This document shows positions 6,740 through 13,863 of a stretch of 15,025 bases of DNA, in pieces. Position numbers and translations under genes: made by a program. The DNA lies in the NCBI GenBank assembly GCA_011390455.1, contig JAABSI010000070.1:1-15025 (forward strand), given 5' to 3'. Source of the DNA: Trueperaceae bacterium (GTDB lineage Bacteria > Deinococcota > Deinococci > Deinococcales > Trueperaceae). The notes under the pieces were generated by a model, which was not told the origin of the DNA, did not search any database, and was given only the letters and a program-made list of their open reading frames with translations. Position 1 is the stretch's first letter, and each line of letters opens with the position of its first letter.

Positions 6740-7243
6740 GTGCGACGTGCAGCGTTCGCGCTCGCGCTGCTCCTCGGTGCGCTCGCCTCGCTGGCCTGGG
6801 CGCAGACCGAGGTGTTCGAGCCCGAGGTCTTCTCCATCGGCAACGAGCTGCGCTGCCCCACGTGCGTCTCGGAGTCGGTCTCGGAGTCGAGCTCGGCGAT
6901 CGCGCGCGAGATGCGCGTCATCATCCAGGACCAGCTGAACGAGGGGCGCTCGCGCGCCGAGATCCTCGCGTTCTTCCAGGATCGCTACGGCGATTGGATC
7001 CTCCTCAACCCGCCCGCGCGCGGCGTGCTGCTGATCGTGTGGATCCTGCCCGCGCTCGCCGTGCTCGTCGGCGCCGTGCTTCTCGTGCGGCTCGTGCGCC
7101 GCTGGCGCCGCGCCGCGGACGAGGTGCCCGAGATCGACGCAGCCGATCGCGAGCGCGTGCGCGCGGCCCTGGCCGCCGCCAACCCGACCGCGTCCACCGC
7201 GGCCGATCCGGCCACCGAACCCGCCCCCACGTCCCGCGCCTAA
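6740..7243 (+). CDS. ccmH: Cytochrome c maturation thiol protein CcmH
   Basis: CcmH is an outer-face thiol protein that reduces or holds the apocytochrome CXXCH cysteines within the CcmF heme lyase. From the GTG at 6740 the product has 167 residues: a signal peptide or first anchor (MRRAAFALALLLGALASLAWA), the redox motif LRCPTC with Cys39 and Cys42, a helical segment with NEGRSRAEILAFFQDRYGDWILL, a membrane helix (about 96-118) and a charged, alanine-rich tail. An in-frame GTG at 6605 overlaps the ccmG stop and would add 45 residues encoded by palindromic repeats ahead of the signal peptide. That extension would bury the signal sequence, so 6740 is preferred, although the repeats keep the frame open. 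Confidence 0.88.
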   Translation: MRRAAFALALLLGALASLAWAQTEVFEPEVFSIGNELRCPTCVSESVSESSSAIAREMRVIIQDQLNEGRSRAEILAFFQDRYGDWILLNPPARGVLLIVWILPALAVLVGAVLLVRLVRRWRRAADEVPEIDAADRERVRAALAAANPTASTAADPATEPAPTSRA

Positions 7244-7259
7244 GCGCCCGAGGTCTTCC

Positions 7260-8924
7260 GTGCTCACGTCCGTGATCGTCGTGCTCCTCCTACTCGTCAC
7301 CCTCGCCTATGCCGCGGTGCCGCTCCTCGCGCGCAAGGCCGTCGACCCGCTCCCGGACGATCGCGACCCCGTCCTCGTCGACCTCGAAGAGGAGCGCGAC
7401 GCCCTGTTGCGCGCCATCCGCGAGCTCGACGGGCGGGCCGACCTCGAAGCCTCGCGCCGCGACGCGCTGCGCGCGCGCTACGAAGCCAAAGCGGGGCAGG
7501 TCCTGCGCGCGCTCGAGGCCCAACGGGCGACGCTGGCGACGCGGCGCGCCGGGAACGCCGGTGCACGCCCCGCCCCCAAGCCCGGGCGCAGCCGGCGGCT
7601 CCCGTGGGGGGCGCTCGGCCTCCTCGGCATCGCGGTCGCCACCGCGGCGAGCCTCGGGACCTGGGTGCTGCCCCGCGTGGGCCAGGCGAGCGTCACCGCC
7701 TCGTTCGACGCCGACATCCAGGCGGGGGCAGCACTGCGCGACCTGCAGCGCGCCGCCGATCGCGACCCCGACGTGCGCAACCTGATGGCGCTCGCGGACG
7801 CGTACTGGGGCTTGCAGGACGCCGAGAACGCCGAGGCGACGTACCGGAGGGTCCTCACTGCGGCCACGAACGATGCCACCGGCCTGCCGCCCGCGCTCGC
7901 CTACAAACGACTGGCCCTGCTGACCGTCCCGACCGACCTGGCCGACGCCCGCGACCTGCTGGTCGAAGCGCGCCGCATCGACCCGACCGACCCCGAGACG
8001 CTGTTCGCGATCGGCGAGCTCTCCTTCGCGCTCGGCGACCTCGAAGCGTCCGCGGAGGGCTTCCGCGCCTACCTCGCCACGCCTGCCGGCGCCCAGGACG
8101 ACGACGCGATCGCGCGCCTCGAGCTGGTCGAAGCGATCGGTCCGGCGACCACCGCCCTCGCGGAGGAACGCTCCGCGGACAACCTGCTGGCGCTCGCCGA
8201 CGTCTACTGGTCGAGCGGCGCGCAGGACCAGGCGGTGGAGCTCTACTTCGAGGTCCTCACGGACCACGACCCGGCCGCGGCCGTCGCGCTCGCGCGCACC
8301 GGCCAGCTGCTGTTCGTACGCGGCCGCACCGACGACGCCGTCGCGGTGCTCGAACGAGCGGCCGTGGCGGCCGGCGGCTTGGGTGCGCTCGAACCGCAAG
8401 CCACGCTGTTCCTGGGCAACGCGTACGCGATCCAAGGCGACGACGCGGGCGCCGTCCGCGCCTGGCAGGCCCACGTGGACGCCGTCGGCGTCGAAGCCGC
8501 GGGCCGCGTGACGGGCCTGATCGAGGCGGCTCAGGCACGCCTGGACGGGAACGAGACCGTGGCCGCGGCGCCGGTCGGCGCCGAGGCCGCGACACCGCCG
8601 GCGGTGGAGGCCGAGGATCCGGCCGCGCCGGACGCCCCCGACCCGGCCGCCGTCGCCACGGCCGCCCTCGAGGACCCGCAGCTGCTCGTCGAGGTGGGCG
8701 CGACGCTCTATGCCGCGAACTGCGCCACGTGCCACGGGTCGACCGGCCAAGGCGGCGTCGGACCGCGCTTGACGGGCAACGCCCGCGCCGGCAACGAGGC
8801 GAACGTGCGCAGCGTCGTCCGCTTCGGACGCGGCGTCATGCCGGGCTTCGGAGCGACGCTCACCGAACCCGAGATCGAGGTGCTCGTCCGGTGGGTCGGC
8901 CAGGAGCTGGCCGCGCCGCGCTGA
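7260..8924 (+). CDS. CcmI-like TPR protein fused to a c-type cytochrome domain
   Basis: CcmI holds apocytochrome c C-termini for the heme lyase. This 554-residue protein follows ccmH and has the CcmI plan: membrane helix 1 (about 2-23), a cytosolic charged coiled coil (about 40-90, DLEEERDALLRAIRELDG), membrane helix 2 (about 116-138) and a long TPR-like region (about 150-430, e.g. ALADAYWGLQDAENAEATYR and LADVYWSSGAQDQAVELYF). After an alanine/proline linker (about 433-467) comes an extra class I cytochrome c domain: CATCH (Cys488, Cys491, His492), GVGPRLTG and VMPGFG with Met527 as probable sixth ligand. The cytochrome would face the periplasm. GAGG at 7250-7253 supports the GTG start. A sequencing artefact is unlikely because the linker is in one continuous frame. 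Ordinary CcmI proteins lack such a domain. Confidence 0.85.
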   Translation: MLTSVIVVLLLLVTLAYAAVPLLARKAVDPLPDDRDPVLVDLEEERDALLRAIRELDGRADLEASRRDALRARYEAKAGQVLRALEAQRATLATRRAGNAGARPAPKPGRSRRLPWGALGLLGIAVATAASLGTWVLPRVGQASVTASFDADIQAGAALRDLQRAADRDPDVRNLMALADAYWGLQDAENAEATYRRVLTAATNDATGLPPALAYKRLALLTVPTDLADARDLLVEARRIDPTDPETLFAIGELSFALGDLEASAEGFRAYLATPAGAQDDDAIARLELVEAIGPATTALAEERSADNLLALADVYWSSGAQDQAVELYFEVLTDHDPAAAVALARTGQLLFVRGRTDDAVAVLERAAVAAGGLGALEPQATLFLGNAYAIQGDDAGAVRAWQAHVDAVGVEAAGRVTGLIEAAQARLDGNETVAAAPVGAEAATPPAVEAEDPAAPDAPDPAAVATAALEDPQLLVEVGATLYAANCATCHGSTGQGGVGPRLTGNARAGNEANVRSVVRFGRGVMPGFGATLTEPEIEVLVRWVGQELAAPR

Positions 8925-8932
8925 GCCGCCCG

Positions 8933-9520
8933 ATGGCCGACCGACCGCCGATCGACGAGGATCGCCGGCGCCTGAGCAACTGGTTGTGGCGTCTGCCCGT
9001 GCTGCTGGCGACGGGCGGCGCCGTGTACGGGGTCCAGCAGGCCTATCGCATCCACTTCGCGAAGATCGCGCCGGCCGATCCGCCCGTCTTCGCGGACGCC
9101 CCCGCGGTCTCCGTGGCGCCGCTCGCGCGCTTCGCGGCGCCCTGGACCAGCGAGCCCTTCGCGGTCGCGGGCCTGCCGTGCCTGGCGGTGCGCGTGCCGG
9201 AGCCCGTGCCGGGGGGCACCACGGTCGGGGCCGGCGCCGAGGCGGTCCACCTGGTCGGGTTCTCGCGGGTGTGCACGCACCAGCACTGCATCGTCGACCT
9301 CAACACCGACCTCGAACTCGTCGCCTTCGCCTTCAACCACCGCACCGACCGCCCGACGCTGACCTGCAGTTGCCACTACTCGGTGTTCGACCCGCTGGCC
9401 GCCGGTCGCGCCGTCAGCGGTCCGGCGGTGCGCCCGCTGCCGCGGGTGCGCTTGCAGGTGGCGGCGGCGGACGGCGGCGCCGCGTCGGTCGTCGCCGACG
9501 GGGTCGAAACGATCGGCTGA
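8933..9520 (+). CDS. Membrane-anchored Rieske [2Fe-2S] protein
   Basis: The 195-residue protein has an arginine-rich N-terminus (DRRRLSNWLWR) and one hydrophobic segment (about 19-37), resembling an uncleaved Tat-type anchor, then a Rieske domain. Box 1 is CTHQHC (Cys114 and His116 ligands, Cys119 for the disulfide) and box 2 is CSCHYSVFDPLAAG (Cys145 and His148 ligands, Cys147 for the disulfide). This is a quinol:cytochrome c reductase-type iron-sulfur subunit that would pass electrons from quinol to a cytochrome c. The 25 residues between the boxes (120-144) exceed the dozen or so in classical bc1 proteins. No cytochrome b gene is present in the window. It begins eight bases after the CcmI-cytochrome stop and ends the operon. 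Confidence 0.85.
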   Translation: MADRPPIDEDRRRLSNWLWRLPVLLATGGAVYGVQQAYRIHFAKIAPADPPVFADAPAVSVAPLARFAAPWTSEPFAVAGLPCLAVRVPEPVPGGTTVGAGAEAVHLVGFSRVCTHQHCIVDLNTDLELVAFAFNHRTDRPTLTCSCHYSVFDPLAAGRAVSGPAVRPLPRVRLQVAAADGGAASVVADGVETIG

Positions 9521-9563
9521 GCCGGCGATCGGCACGCGATCCGGCCGCCGGCGCGACGCGCGG

Positions 9564-9569
9564 TATCCT
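9564..9569 (+). promoter_or_regulatory. Probable -10 box for transaldolase (leaderless start)
   Basis: TATCCT ends six bases before the transaldolase ATG at 9576, so the transcript would start at about the start codon. There is no Shine-Dalgarno sequence in the 55 bases between the Rieske stop and this ATG, and no clear -35 box. This suggests that the gene is transcribed separately from the maturation operon. Confidence 0.45.
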
Positions 9570-9575
9570 GAGCGC

Positions 9576-10697
9576 ATGAACCCCCTACGCCAGCTCGCCC
9601 AGCTCGGGCAATCCGTCTACCTCGACGAGCTCGGTCGCGGCATGCTCCGCACCGGCGACCTCGCCCGTCTGATCGACGAGGACGGCCTCCACGGCGTCAC
9701 GTCGAACCCGGCGATCTTCGAGAAGGCCATCGCGCGTACGGACCACTACGACGAGGCCATCGCCGACCTCGCCAAGAGCGGGATCGACGTGGTCGAGATC
9801 TACGAGACGCTCGTGATCGAAGACATCCAGAACGCCGCGGACCTGTTCCGCGAGCGCTACCGCGCGTCGGACGGACGCCACGGCTACGTGTCCCTCGAGG
9901 TCGCCCCCGACCTCGCGCACGATGCGGAAGGCACCGTCGCCGAGGCACGGCGGCTGTGGCAGCTCCTCGACCGCCCCAACGTCTTCGTCAAGGTCCCCGG
10001 GACCGAGGCGGGGCTCGCGGCGATCGAGCAGCTCACCTCCGAGGGCATCAACGTCAACGTGACGCTCCTGTTCGGCCTGGACCGCTACGCCGACGTCGCC
10101 GAGGCGTACCTGCGCGGACTCGAGGCGCGCGCCGAGCGCGGCGAGCCGCTGGACGCGATCGCGTCGGTGGCCTCGTTCTTCCTGTCGCGCATCGACGTCG
10201 CCATCGATCCCGTGCTCGACCGCATCGCCGAGGCCGGAGGGGCACGCGGCGACCAGGCGCGCGCGCTTCGGGGGACGGCCGCCGTCGCGAGCGCCAAGGG
10301 GGCATGGCAGCGCTACCGCCAGACCTTCGGCGGCGAGCGCTTCGCCCGCCTCGCGGCCCTGGGCGCCCGGCCCCAGTGGCTGCTGTGGGCCTCGACCGGC
10401 ACCAAGGACCCCGCCTACCCGGCCACCAAGTACGTCGAGCCGCTGATCGGCGCCGACACCGTCACCACCCTGCCGCGCGAGACGCTCGACGCCTACCGCG
10501 CGCAGGGGGAGCCCGAGCTGCGGCTCGAGGAGGGGCTCGACGCCGCCGCGGCGCAGCTTGCCGAACTGGCCGAGCTCGGGATCGACCTCGATGCGGTCAC
10601 CGCCACGTTGGAACGCGAGGGCGTCGCCAAGTTCGTAGAGCCGTTCGATGCGCTGATGGAGGCGCTGCGCGAGGCGGTCGCCGAGGCGCGCGACTGA
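9576..10697 (+). CDS. tal: Transaldolase
   Basis: Transaldolase moves a dihydroxyacetone unit between sedoheptulose 7-phosphate and glyceraldehyde 3-phosphate in the non-oxidative pentose phosphate pathway, in the cytosol. The 373-residue product has the N-terminal motif GVTSNPAIFEKAI (40-52), the Schiff-base lysine Lys139 in VFVKVPGTEAG, and EGINVNVTLLFGLDRY, which carries the conserved Asn and Thr of the active site. Length and motifs match the long (about 360-380 residue) bacterial type, not the shorter TalB or FSA-like forms. Its metabolic role has no evident link to the heme and cytochrome genes around it. It ends 43 bases before the stop of the convergent SURF1 gene. Confidence 0.94.
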   Translation: MNPLRQLAQLGQSVYLDELGRGMLRTGDLARLIDEDGLHGVTSNPAIFEKAIARTDHYDEAIADLAKSGIDVVEIYETLVIEDIQNAADLFRERYRASDGRHGYVSLEVAPDLAHDAEGTVAEARRLWQLLDRPNVFVKVPGTEAGLAAIEQLTSEGINVNVTLLFGLDRYADVAEAYLRGLEARAERGEPLDAIASVASFFLSRIDVAIDPVLDRIAEAGGARGDQARALRGTAAVASAKGAWQRYRQTFGGERFARLAALGARPQWLLWASTGTKDPAYPATKYVEPLIGADTVTTLPRETLDAYRAQGEPELRLEEGLDAAAAQLAELAELGIDLDAVTATLEREGVAKFVEPFDALMEALREAVAEARD

Positions 10698-10740
10698 CGC
10701 GCGTTCGTCGCACGTCGCGTCCCGGACCGTCGTGGACGCT

Positions 10741-11535
10741 TCAGCCGGCCCGTGATTCGCGACGAACGCGCTGCAGCAGCGCCGGGTAGCCGATGAGGGT
10801 GATCGCGGTGAAGGCGAACCACTGGATCGCGTACCCCAGATGGGAGCCGATGCCGAGCGACGGCGGCTCGGGCGCGAGCGGCAAGGTGGCCGGAGACGGC
10901 GGCGCCACGGCCTCGAGCAGCAGCACGGCCGGCACCGTCGGCCCGGCCACCTGATCGGCCAACCGCTCGACGTCGACGTACGCCACGAAGTCCAGGCGCC
11001 CCTCGGCCGGATCGCGCGGCGCCAACGCGGCGACCCAGCCCGTCGGCGGCACGTCGGGCTCGCGCAGCCAGCCGATCACGTCGACCGGACCGGCGGGCGG
11101 CGGCGCCGCATCGGCCGGGACCGCGTTCAGCTCCTGGGGCACCCAACCACGCTCCACCCACAGCCGCCGCCCCTGCGGGTCGTCGGCGAGCGCGAGCGGG
11201 GTCACCACGTGGTACCCGGGGGCCCCGTCGCGGCTCACCGGACGGCGGAGCACCTCGTCGGCGGGCTCGAACGCCCCCGCCACCGCCACGCGGCGCGCAC
11301 GGAAGGCGTCGCGCGGGGCGGCGCCGGCGGCGACCTCGGCGAGGGCCTCCTCGAGGGCCTCGTCGAGCGCGACCGGCGCCATCGCCAGCCGCGCCTCGGC
11401 GACCGCGTTGCGCTCGACGCGCTGTTCGTGGCGCCGCAACTGCCAGAACCCGAACTGCGTGAAGCTGACCACGACGGTCAGCGCCAACGCGTGGCCGACG
11501 AGCCACTTGGGGGAGAGGAGCGGATGGCGCGCCAA
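10741..11535 (-). CDS. SURF1 family cytochrome oxidase assembly protein
   Basis: SURF1 (Shy1/CtaG-independent type) assists heme A insertion into heme-copper oxidase subunit I. The 264-residue product has two membrane helices, about 10-30 and 235-253, with a large outer-face domain between. Family motifs are visible: FGFWQLRRHEQR (28-39), PGYHVVTPL (106-114), WVERGWVP (126-133) and SHLGYAIQWFAFTAI (231-245). The start is TTG at 11533-11535, ten bases after the ctaB stop, with the GAGG of that stop region as a possible ribosome binding site. It is the last gene of the ctaA-ctaB cluster, placing it next to the enzymes that make its substrate. An apparent ABC or other fold is not seen, and the identification is firm. 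Confidence 0.9.
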   Translation of the reverse strand: MARHPLLSPKWLVGHALALTVVVSFTQFGFWQLRRHEQRVERNAVAEARLAMAPVALDEALEEALAEVAAGAAPRDAFRARRVAVAGAFEPADEVLRRPVSRDGAPGYHVVTPLALADDPQGRRLWVERGWVPQELNAVPADAAPPPAGPVDVIGWLREPDVPPTGWVAALAPRDPAEGRLDFVAYVDVERLADQVAGPTVPAVLLLEAVAPPSPATLPLAPEPPSLGIGSHLGYAIQWFAFTAITLIGYPALLQRVRRESRAG

Positions 11536-11545
11536 GGCCGGGGCC

Positions 11546-12460
11546 TCAGGCCGGGACGAGGAACGCGCGGTCGAGCGCCATGGCCAGGAACAGCAGCGCG
11601 AGGTAGAGCATCGAGTACGTGTAGACCGGGAGCGCCGTCGCCCGGTCGATCGCGACGCCGCTCCGGGCCACCAGGAACAGACGGGCCACGCGGACCGCGA
11701 GCACGACGTTGAGCAGCAGCGCCGCCACCAGGTAGGCGACCGAGAACTCGTGGAGCGCGAACGGGATGACGGTCAGCACGATCGTGAGCAGCGCGTACAT
11801 GACCATCTGCATGACCGTGGCGCGCTCCCCGATGACGCTGGGCGCCATGGGGATGCCGACCGCGTCGTAGTCGCGCTGGATCATCAGCGCCAAGGCCCAG
11901 AAGTGCACCGGCGTCCACATGAAGATGAGCGTGAAGAGCAGCCAGGCGAGCAGCGACAACTCGCCGGTGACGGCCGCCCAACCGACGAGCGGCGGGATCG
12001 CGCCCGCGGCGCCACCGATGACGATGTTCTGCCACGTGGCGCGCTTGAGCCACATCGTGTACACGATCACGTAGAAGGCGATGCCGGCCCACGAGAGCAA
12101 CGCGGCGAGGAGGTTGCCCGCCGCCCAGATGATCAGGAAGCTGCCCAGCGTCAGGGCGACCGCGAACACGAGGGCGTTCGCGGTGGGGACGACGTTCGTC
12201 ACCGTCGGGCGCAGCGCGGTGCGGCGCATGCGGCCGTCGATGTCGCGGTCGTAGACCATGTTGTAGACGCCCGCGGCGCCCGCCGACATGTACCCGCCGA
12301 CCAACAACCCCAGCAGCGGCCACGTGCCCGGGTAGCCCGAGGCGGCGATGAACATCGCCCCGATCGTGGTGAGCAGCAGCAGGCTGATCACCTTGGGCTT
12401 GGTCAGGGTGACGTAGTCGCGCCAGGTGGCGCGGGGGAGGACGGCTTGGACGGGGCTCAC
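11546..12460 (-). CDS. ctaB: Protoheme IX farnesyltransferase (heme O synthase)
   Basis: CtaB adds a farnesyl group to heme B to form heme O. The 304-residue membrane protein belongs to the UbiA prenyltransferase superfamily: it begins with RDYVTLTKPKVISLLL, has the first aspartate-rich motif YNMVYDRDIDGRMRRTALRP (67-86, binding Mg and farnesyl diphosphate), FMWTPVHFWALAL (180-192) and RDYDAVGIPM (196-205), and about eight or nine membrane helices. The GTG start at 12458-12460 overlaps the ctaA stop as GTGA, and AGGAG about ten bases upstream is a plausible ribosome binding site. The enzyme is separate here, whereas in Thermus ctaA and ctaB are known as one fused gene. Confidence 0.95.
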   Translation of the reverse strand: MSPVQAVLPRATWRDYVTLTKPKVISLLLLTTIGAMFIAASGYPGTWPLLGLLVGGYMSAGAAGVYNMVYDRDIDGRMRRTALRPTVTNVVPTANALVFAVALTLGSFLIIWAAGNLLAALLSWAGIAFYVIVYTMWLKRATWQNIVIGGAAGAIPPLVGWAAVTGELSLLAWLLFTLIFMWTPVHFWALALMIQRDYDAVGIPMAPSVIGERATVMQMVMYALLTIVLTVIPFALHEFSVAYLVAALLLNVVLAVRVARLFLVARSGVAIDRATALPVYTYSMLYLALLFLAMALDRAFLVPA

Positions 12461-13449
12461 GTCAGGGAAGCTCCTGCAGGGGCATCGGCCGCCAGGCGGC
12501 GGCCGGAGGGGGCGGCGAGGAGGGTGATCGAGAGCGCCGCCAGCAACCCGAAGGCCACGACCGCCAGGCCCAGGTGGATGAGCTGCAGGACGATCGGCCC
12601 GAGCAGCGCCAGGTTGAGCGTGCCGACGCCCAGCTGCAGCACGTAGGTGCCCAGGAGCCAGCGGGCCAGCACGCGCCCTTCGGGCGCGGGCTTGATCCAC
12701 CAGGCGGTCCCGAGCGCCAGGAACAGGTAGACGCCGATGGTGACCGCGATGAGCGGGTGGAGCACCCGCAGACGGATCAACGGGTGGGCGTTGGGGTCGA
12801 GGTCGGCCGCGAGCCCCGCAGCGAGCGACTCCGACGGGAACATCGTGTTCCCCATCGCCGCGATGCCGCCGGTGAACATCAGGAAGAGCATGCCGACCAG
12901 CCCGACCCCCAGCACGGTGCCGAGCGCCCCCTGCCGCCCGAGGCGCAGCGGCCACGCCGGCGGCTGCGGCCGGGCGTAGAGGTACACGGCCGTCAACGAA
13001 CCGACGAGCAGCAGCGAGTTGACCAGGTGGGTCGCGACCATCAGGCCGCGGGCGACCGTGGTGTTGTCGCCGGTGAGCCCCCACAGGACCGTGAGGGCGC
13101 CGAGGCCGGCTTCGACGAACAGGAAGAAGGTCGCCGCGACGGTGGCGGCGAACAACCCGGGCTTCCGGCGCCGGTCGCGCCAGACGCGGGCGAAGAGCCA
13201 CACGCCCAGGATCAGCACGCCGAGCGACAACACCCGGTGGGTGAACTCGATGGCGGTGTGGACGCCAGCGTCGAGGGGGATGACCTCGCCGTTGCACAAC
13301 GGCCAGTGGCGTCCGCACCCGGCGCCCGAACCGGTGGCGCGCACGAACGCGCCCTGGAGGATGACGAGGGCGTTGGCGGCGACGGTGACGACGACGAGCC
13401 TGAGGGTCGCGAGGTCGCGGCGCGGGTGTGGGGTGTGGGGTGCGGTCAC
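12457..13449 (-). CDS. ctaA: Heme A synthase (COX15/CtaA)
   Basis: CtaA oxidises the C8 methyl of heme O to a formyl group, making heme A. The 330-residue product has eight predicted membrane segments in two similar halves. Key residues fit the Bacillus type: the outer-loop cysteine pair Cys45 and Cys52 in GAGCGRHWPLCNG, Glu68 and His71 in AIEFTHR, and further ligand candidates His141 (VATHLVN), His231 (LRVLHPLI) and His292 (LIHLGLA). The GTG at 13447-13449 is supported by AAGGAT at 13454-13459. The frame stays open far upstream, but the sequence there is arginine-rich and non-conserved. A palindrome at 12672-12688 encodes part of the loop WIKPAPEGRVLAR (251-263) ahead of the seventh helix. 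Confidence 0.94.
   Translation of the reverse strand: MTAPHTPHPRRDLATLRLVVVTVAANALVILQGAFVRATGSGAGCGRHWPLCNGEVIPLDAGVHTAIEFTHRVLSLGVLILGVWLFARVWRDRRRKPGLFAATVAATFFLFVEAGLGALTVLWGLTGDNTTVARGLMVATHLVNSLLLVGSLTAVYLYARPQPPAWPLRLGRQGALGTVLGVGLVGMLFLMFTGGIAAMGNTMFPSESLAAGLAADLDPNAHPLIRLRVLHPLIAVTIGVYLFLALGTAWWIKPAPEGRVLARWLLGTYVLQLGVGTLNLALLGPIVLQLIHLGLAVVAFGLLAALSITLLAAPSGRRLAADAPAGASLT
12672..12688. repeat. Short palindrome inside ctaA
   Basis: CGCGCCC (12672-12678) pairs exactly with GGGCGCG (12682-12688) around TTC. It encodes the PAPEG part of a loop before helix 7 of CtaA and closely resembles the arms of the ccmA palindrome, which also encodes APAPEG. Confidence 0.5.
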
Positions 13450-13828
13450 GTGGATCCTTCGTGGGGTCGCCCGGAGGCGTGCCCGGCGCGGGAGGTTCGC
13501 CCGGTTGGCGCGACACCGTACCGTCGCCGCGCCTCGAGCATTTCGGGACGTTCGTCCCGGTTCGGTTGGGCTGCCCCGCCGGCCTCGATCGCCGGACCCG
13601 GACATCCTAACTGCCGCGCCGGATACCGGGCGGCGTCCTGCGCTGCAGTACGGACCCAGGCGAGCGTGAAGCGCGCGCCACACGCCCGTCTCACGTCGGG
13701 GCGCCATCATGCCGGGTGACGCACGACCCGGCGTTGCGCGAGCGGCGCGCCCCCGATCCGGGGCGTGGTGCACCGCACCAGGACGCGGTCCGAGCCCCTC
13801 GGCGCGCCGGCGAAGGTACGACCGGTGG

Positions 13829-13834
13829 TACGCT
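13829..13834 (+). promoter_or_regulatory. Possible -10 box for the TPR gene
   Basis: TACGCT fits TANNNT and would start transcription about 23-25 bases before the TTG at 13864, leaving a short leader that contains the GGAGG at 13854-13858. No matching -35 sequence is seen 16-18 bases upstream. Confidence 0.3.
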
Positions 13835-13853
13835 CGCGCCGACCCAACCCCAC

Positions 13854-13858
13854 GGAGG
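13854..13858 (+). promoter_or_regulatory. Ribosome binding site deciding the TTG start of the TPR gene
   Basis: GGAGG lies five bases before TTG at 13864, and the protein from that TTG opens with a good signal peptide. The frame extends upstream to GTG codons at 13765 and 13768, but that extra stretch is unlike a protein N-terminus and has no such site. Confidence 0.75.
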
Positions 13859-13863
13859 ACACG

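Larger units (their letters stand above)
13450..13863. promoter_or_regulatory. Divergent intergenic region between ctaA and the TPR gene
   Basis: This 414-base stretch carries no convincing gene; the open frames across it are arginine-rich and lack conserved features. It must hold the promoters for ctaA-ctaB-SURF1 (leftward) and for the TPR gene (rightward). For ctaA, a TACGGT on the minus strand (13515-13520) and a TAGGAT further up (near 13605-13610) are possible -10 boxes, neither with a clear -35. A small hairpin, CGGGAC-GTTC-GTCCCG at 13544-13559, could be an operator or mRNA structure. No known operator sequence is recognised. Confidence 0.5.

Noticed and set aside
10696..10740. Terminator between the convergent transaldolase and SURF1 genes
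   Set aside because: Only a weak six-base-pair stem (GACGCG with CGCGTC, 14-base loop) overlapping the stop codon and no T-run on either strand.
13446..13694. An 82-codon minus-strand frame upstream of ctaA
   Set aside because: No ribosome site, no motif, and composition typical of the non-coding GC-rich intergenic region.
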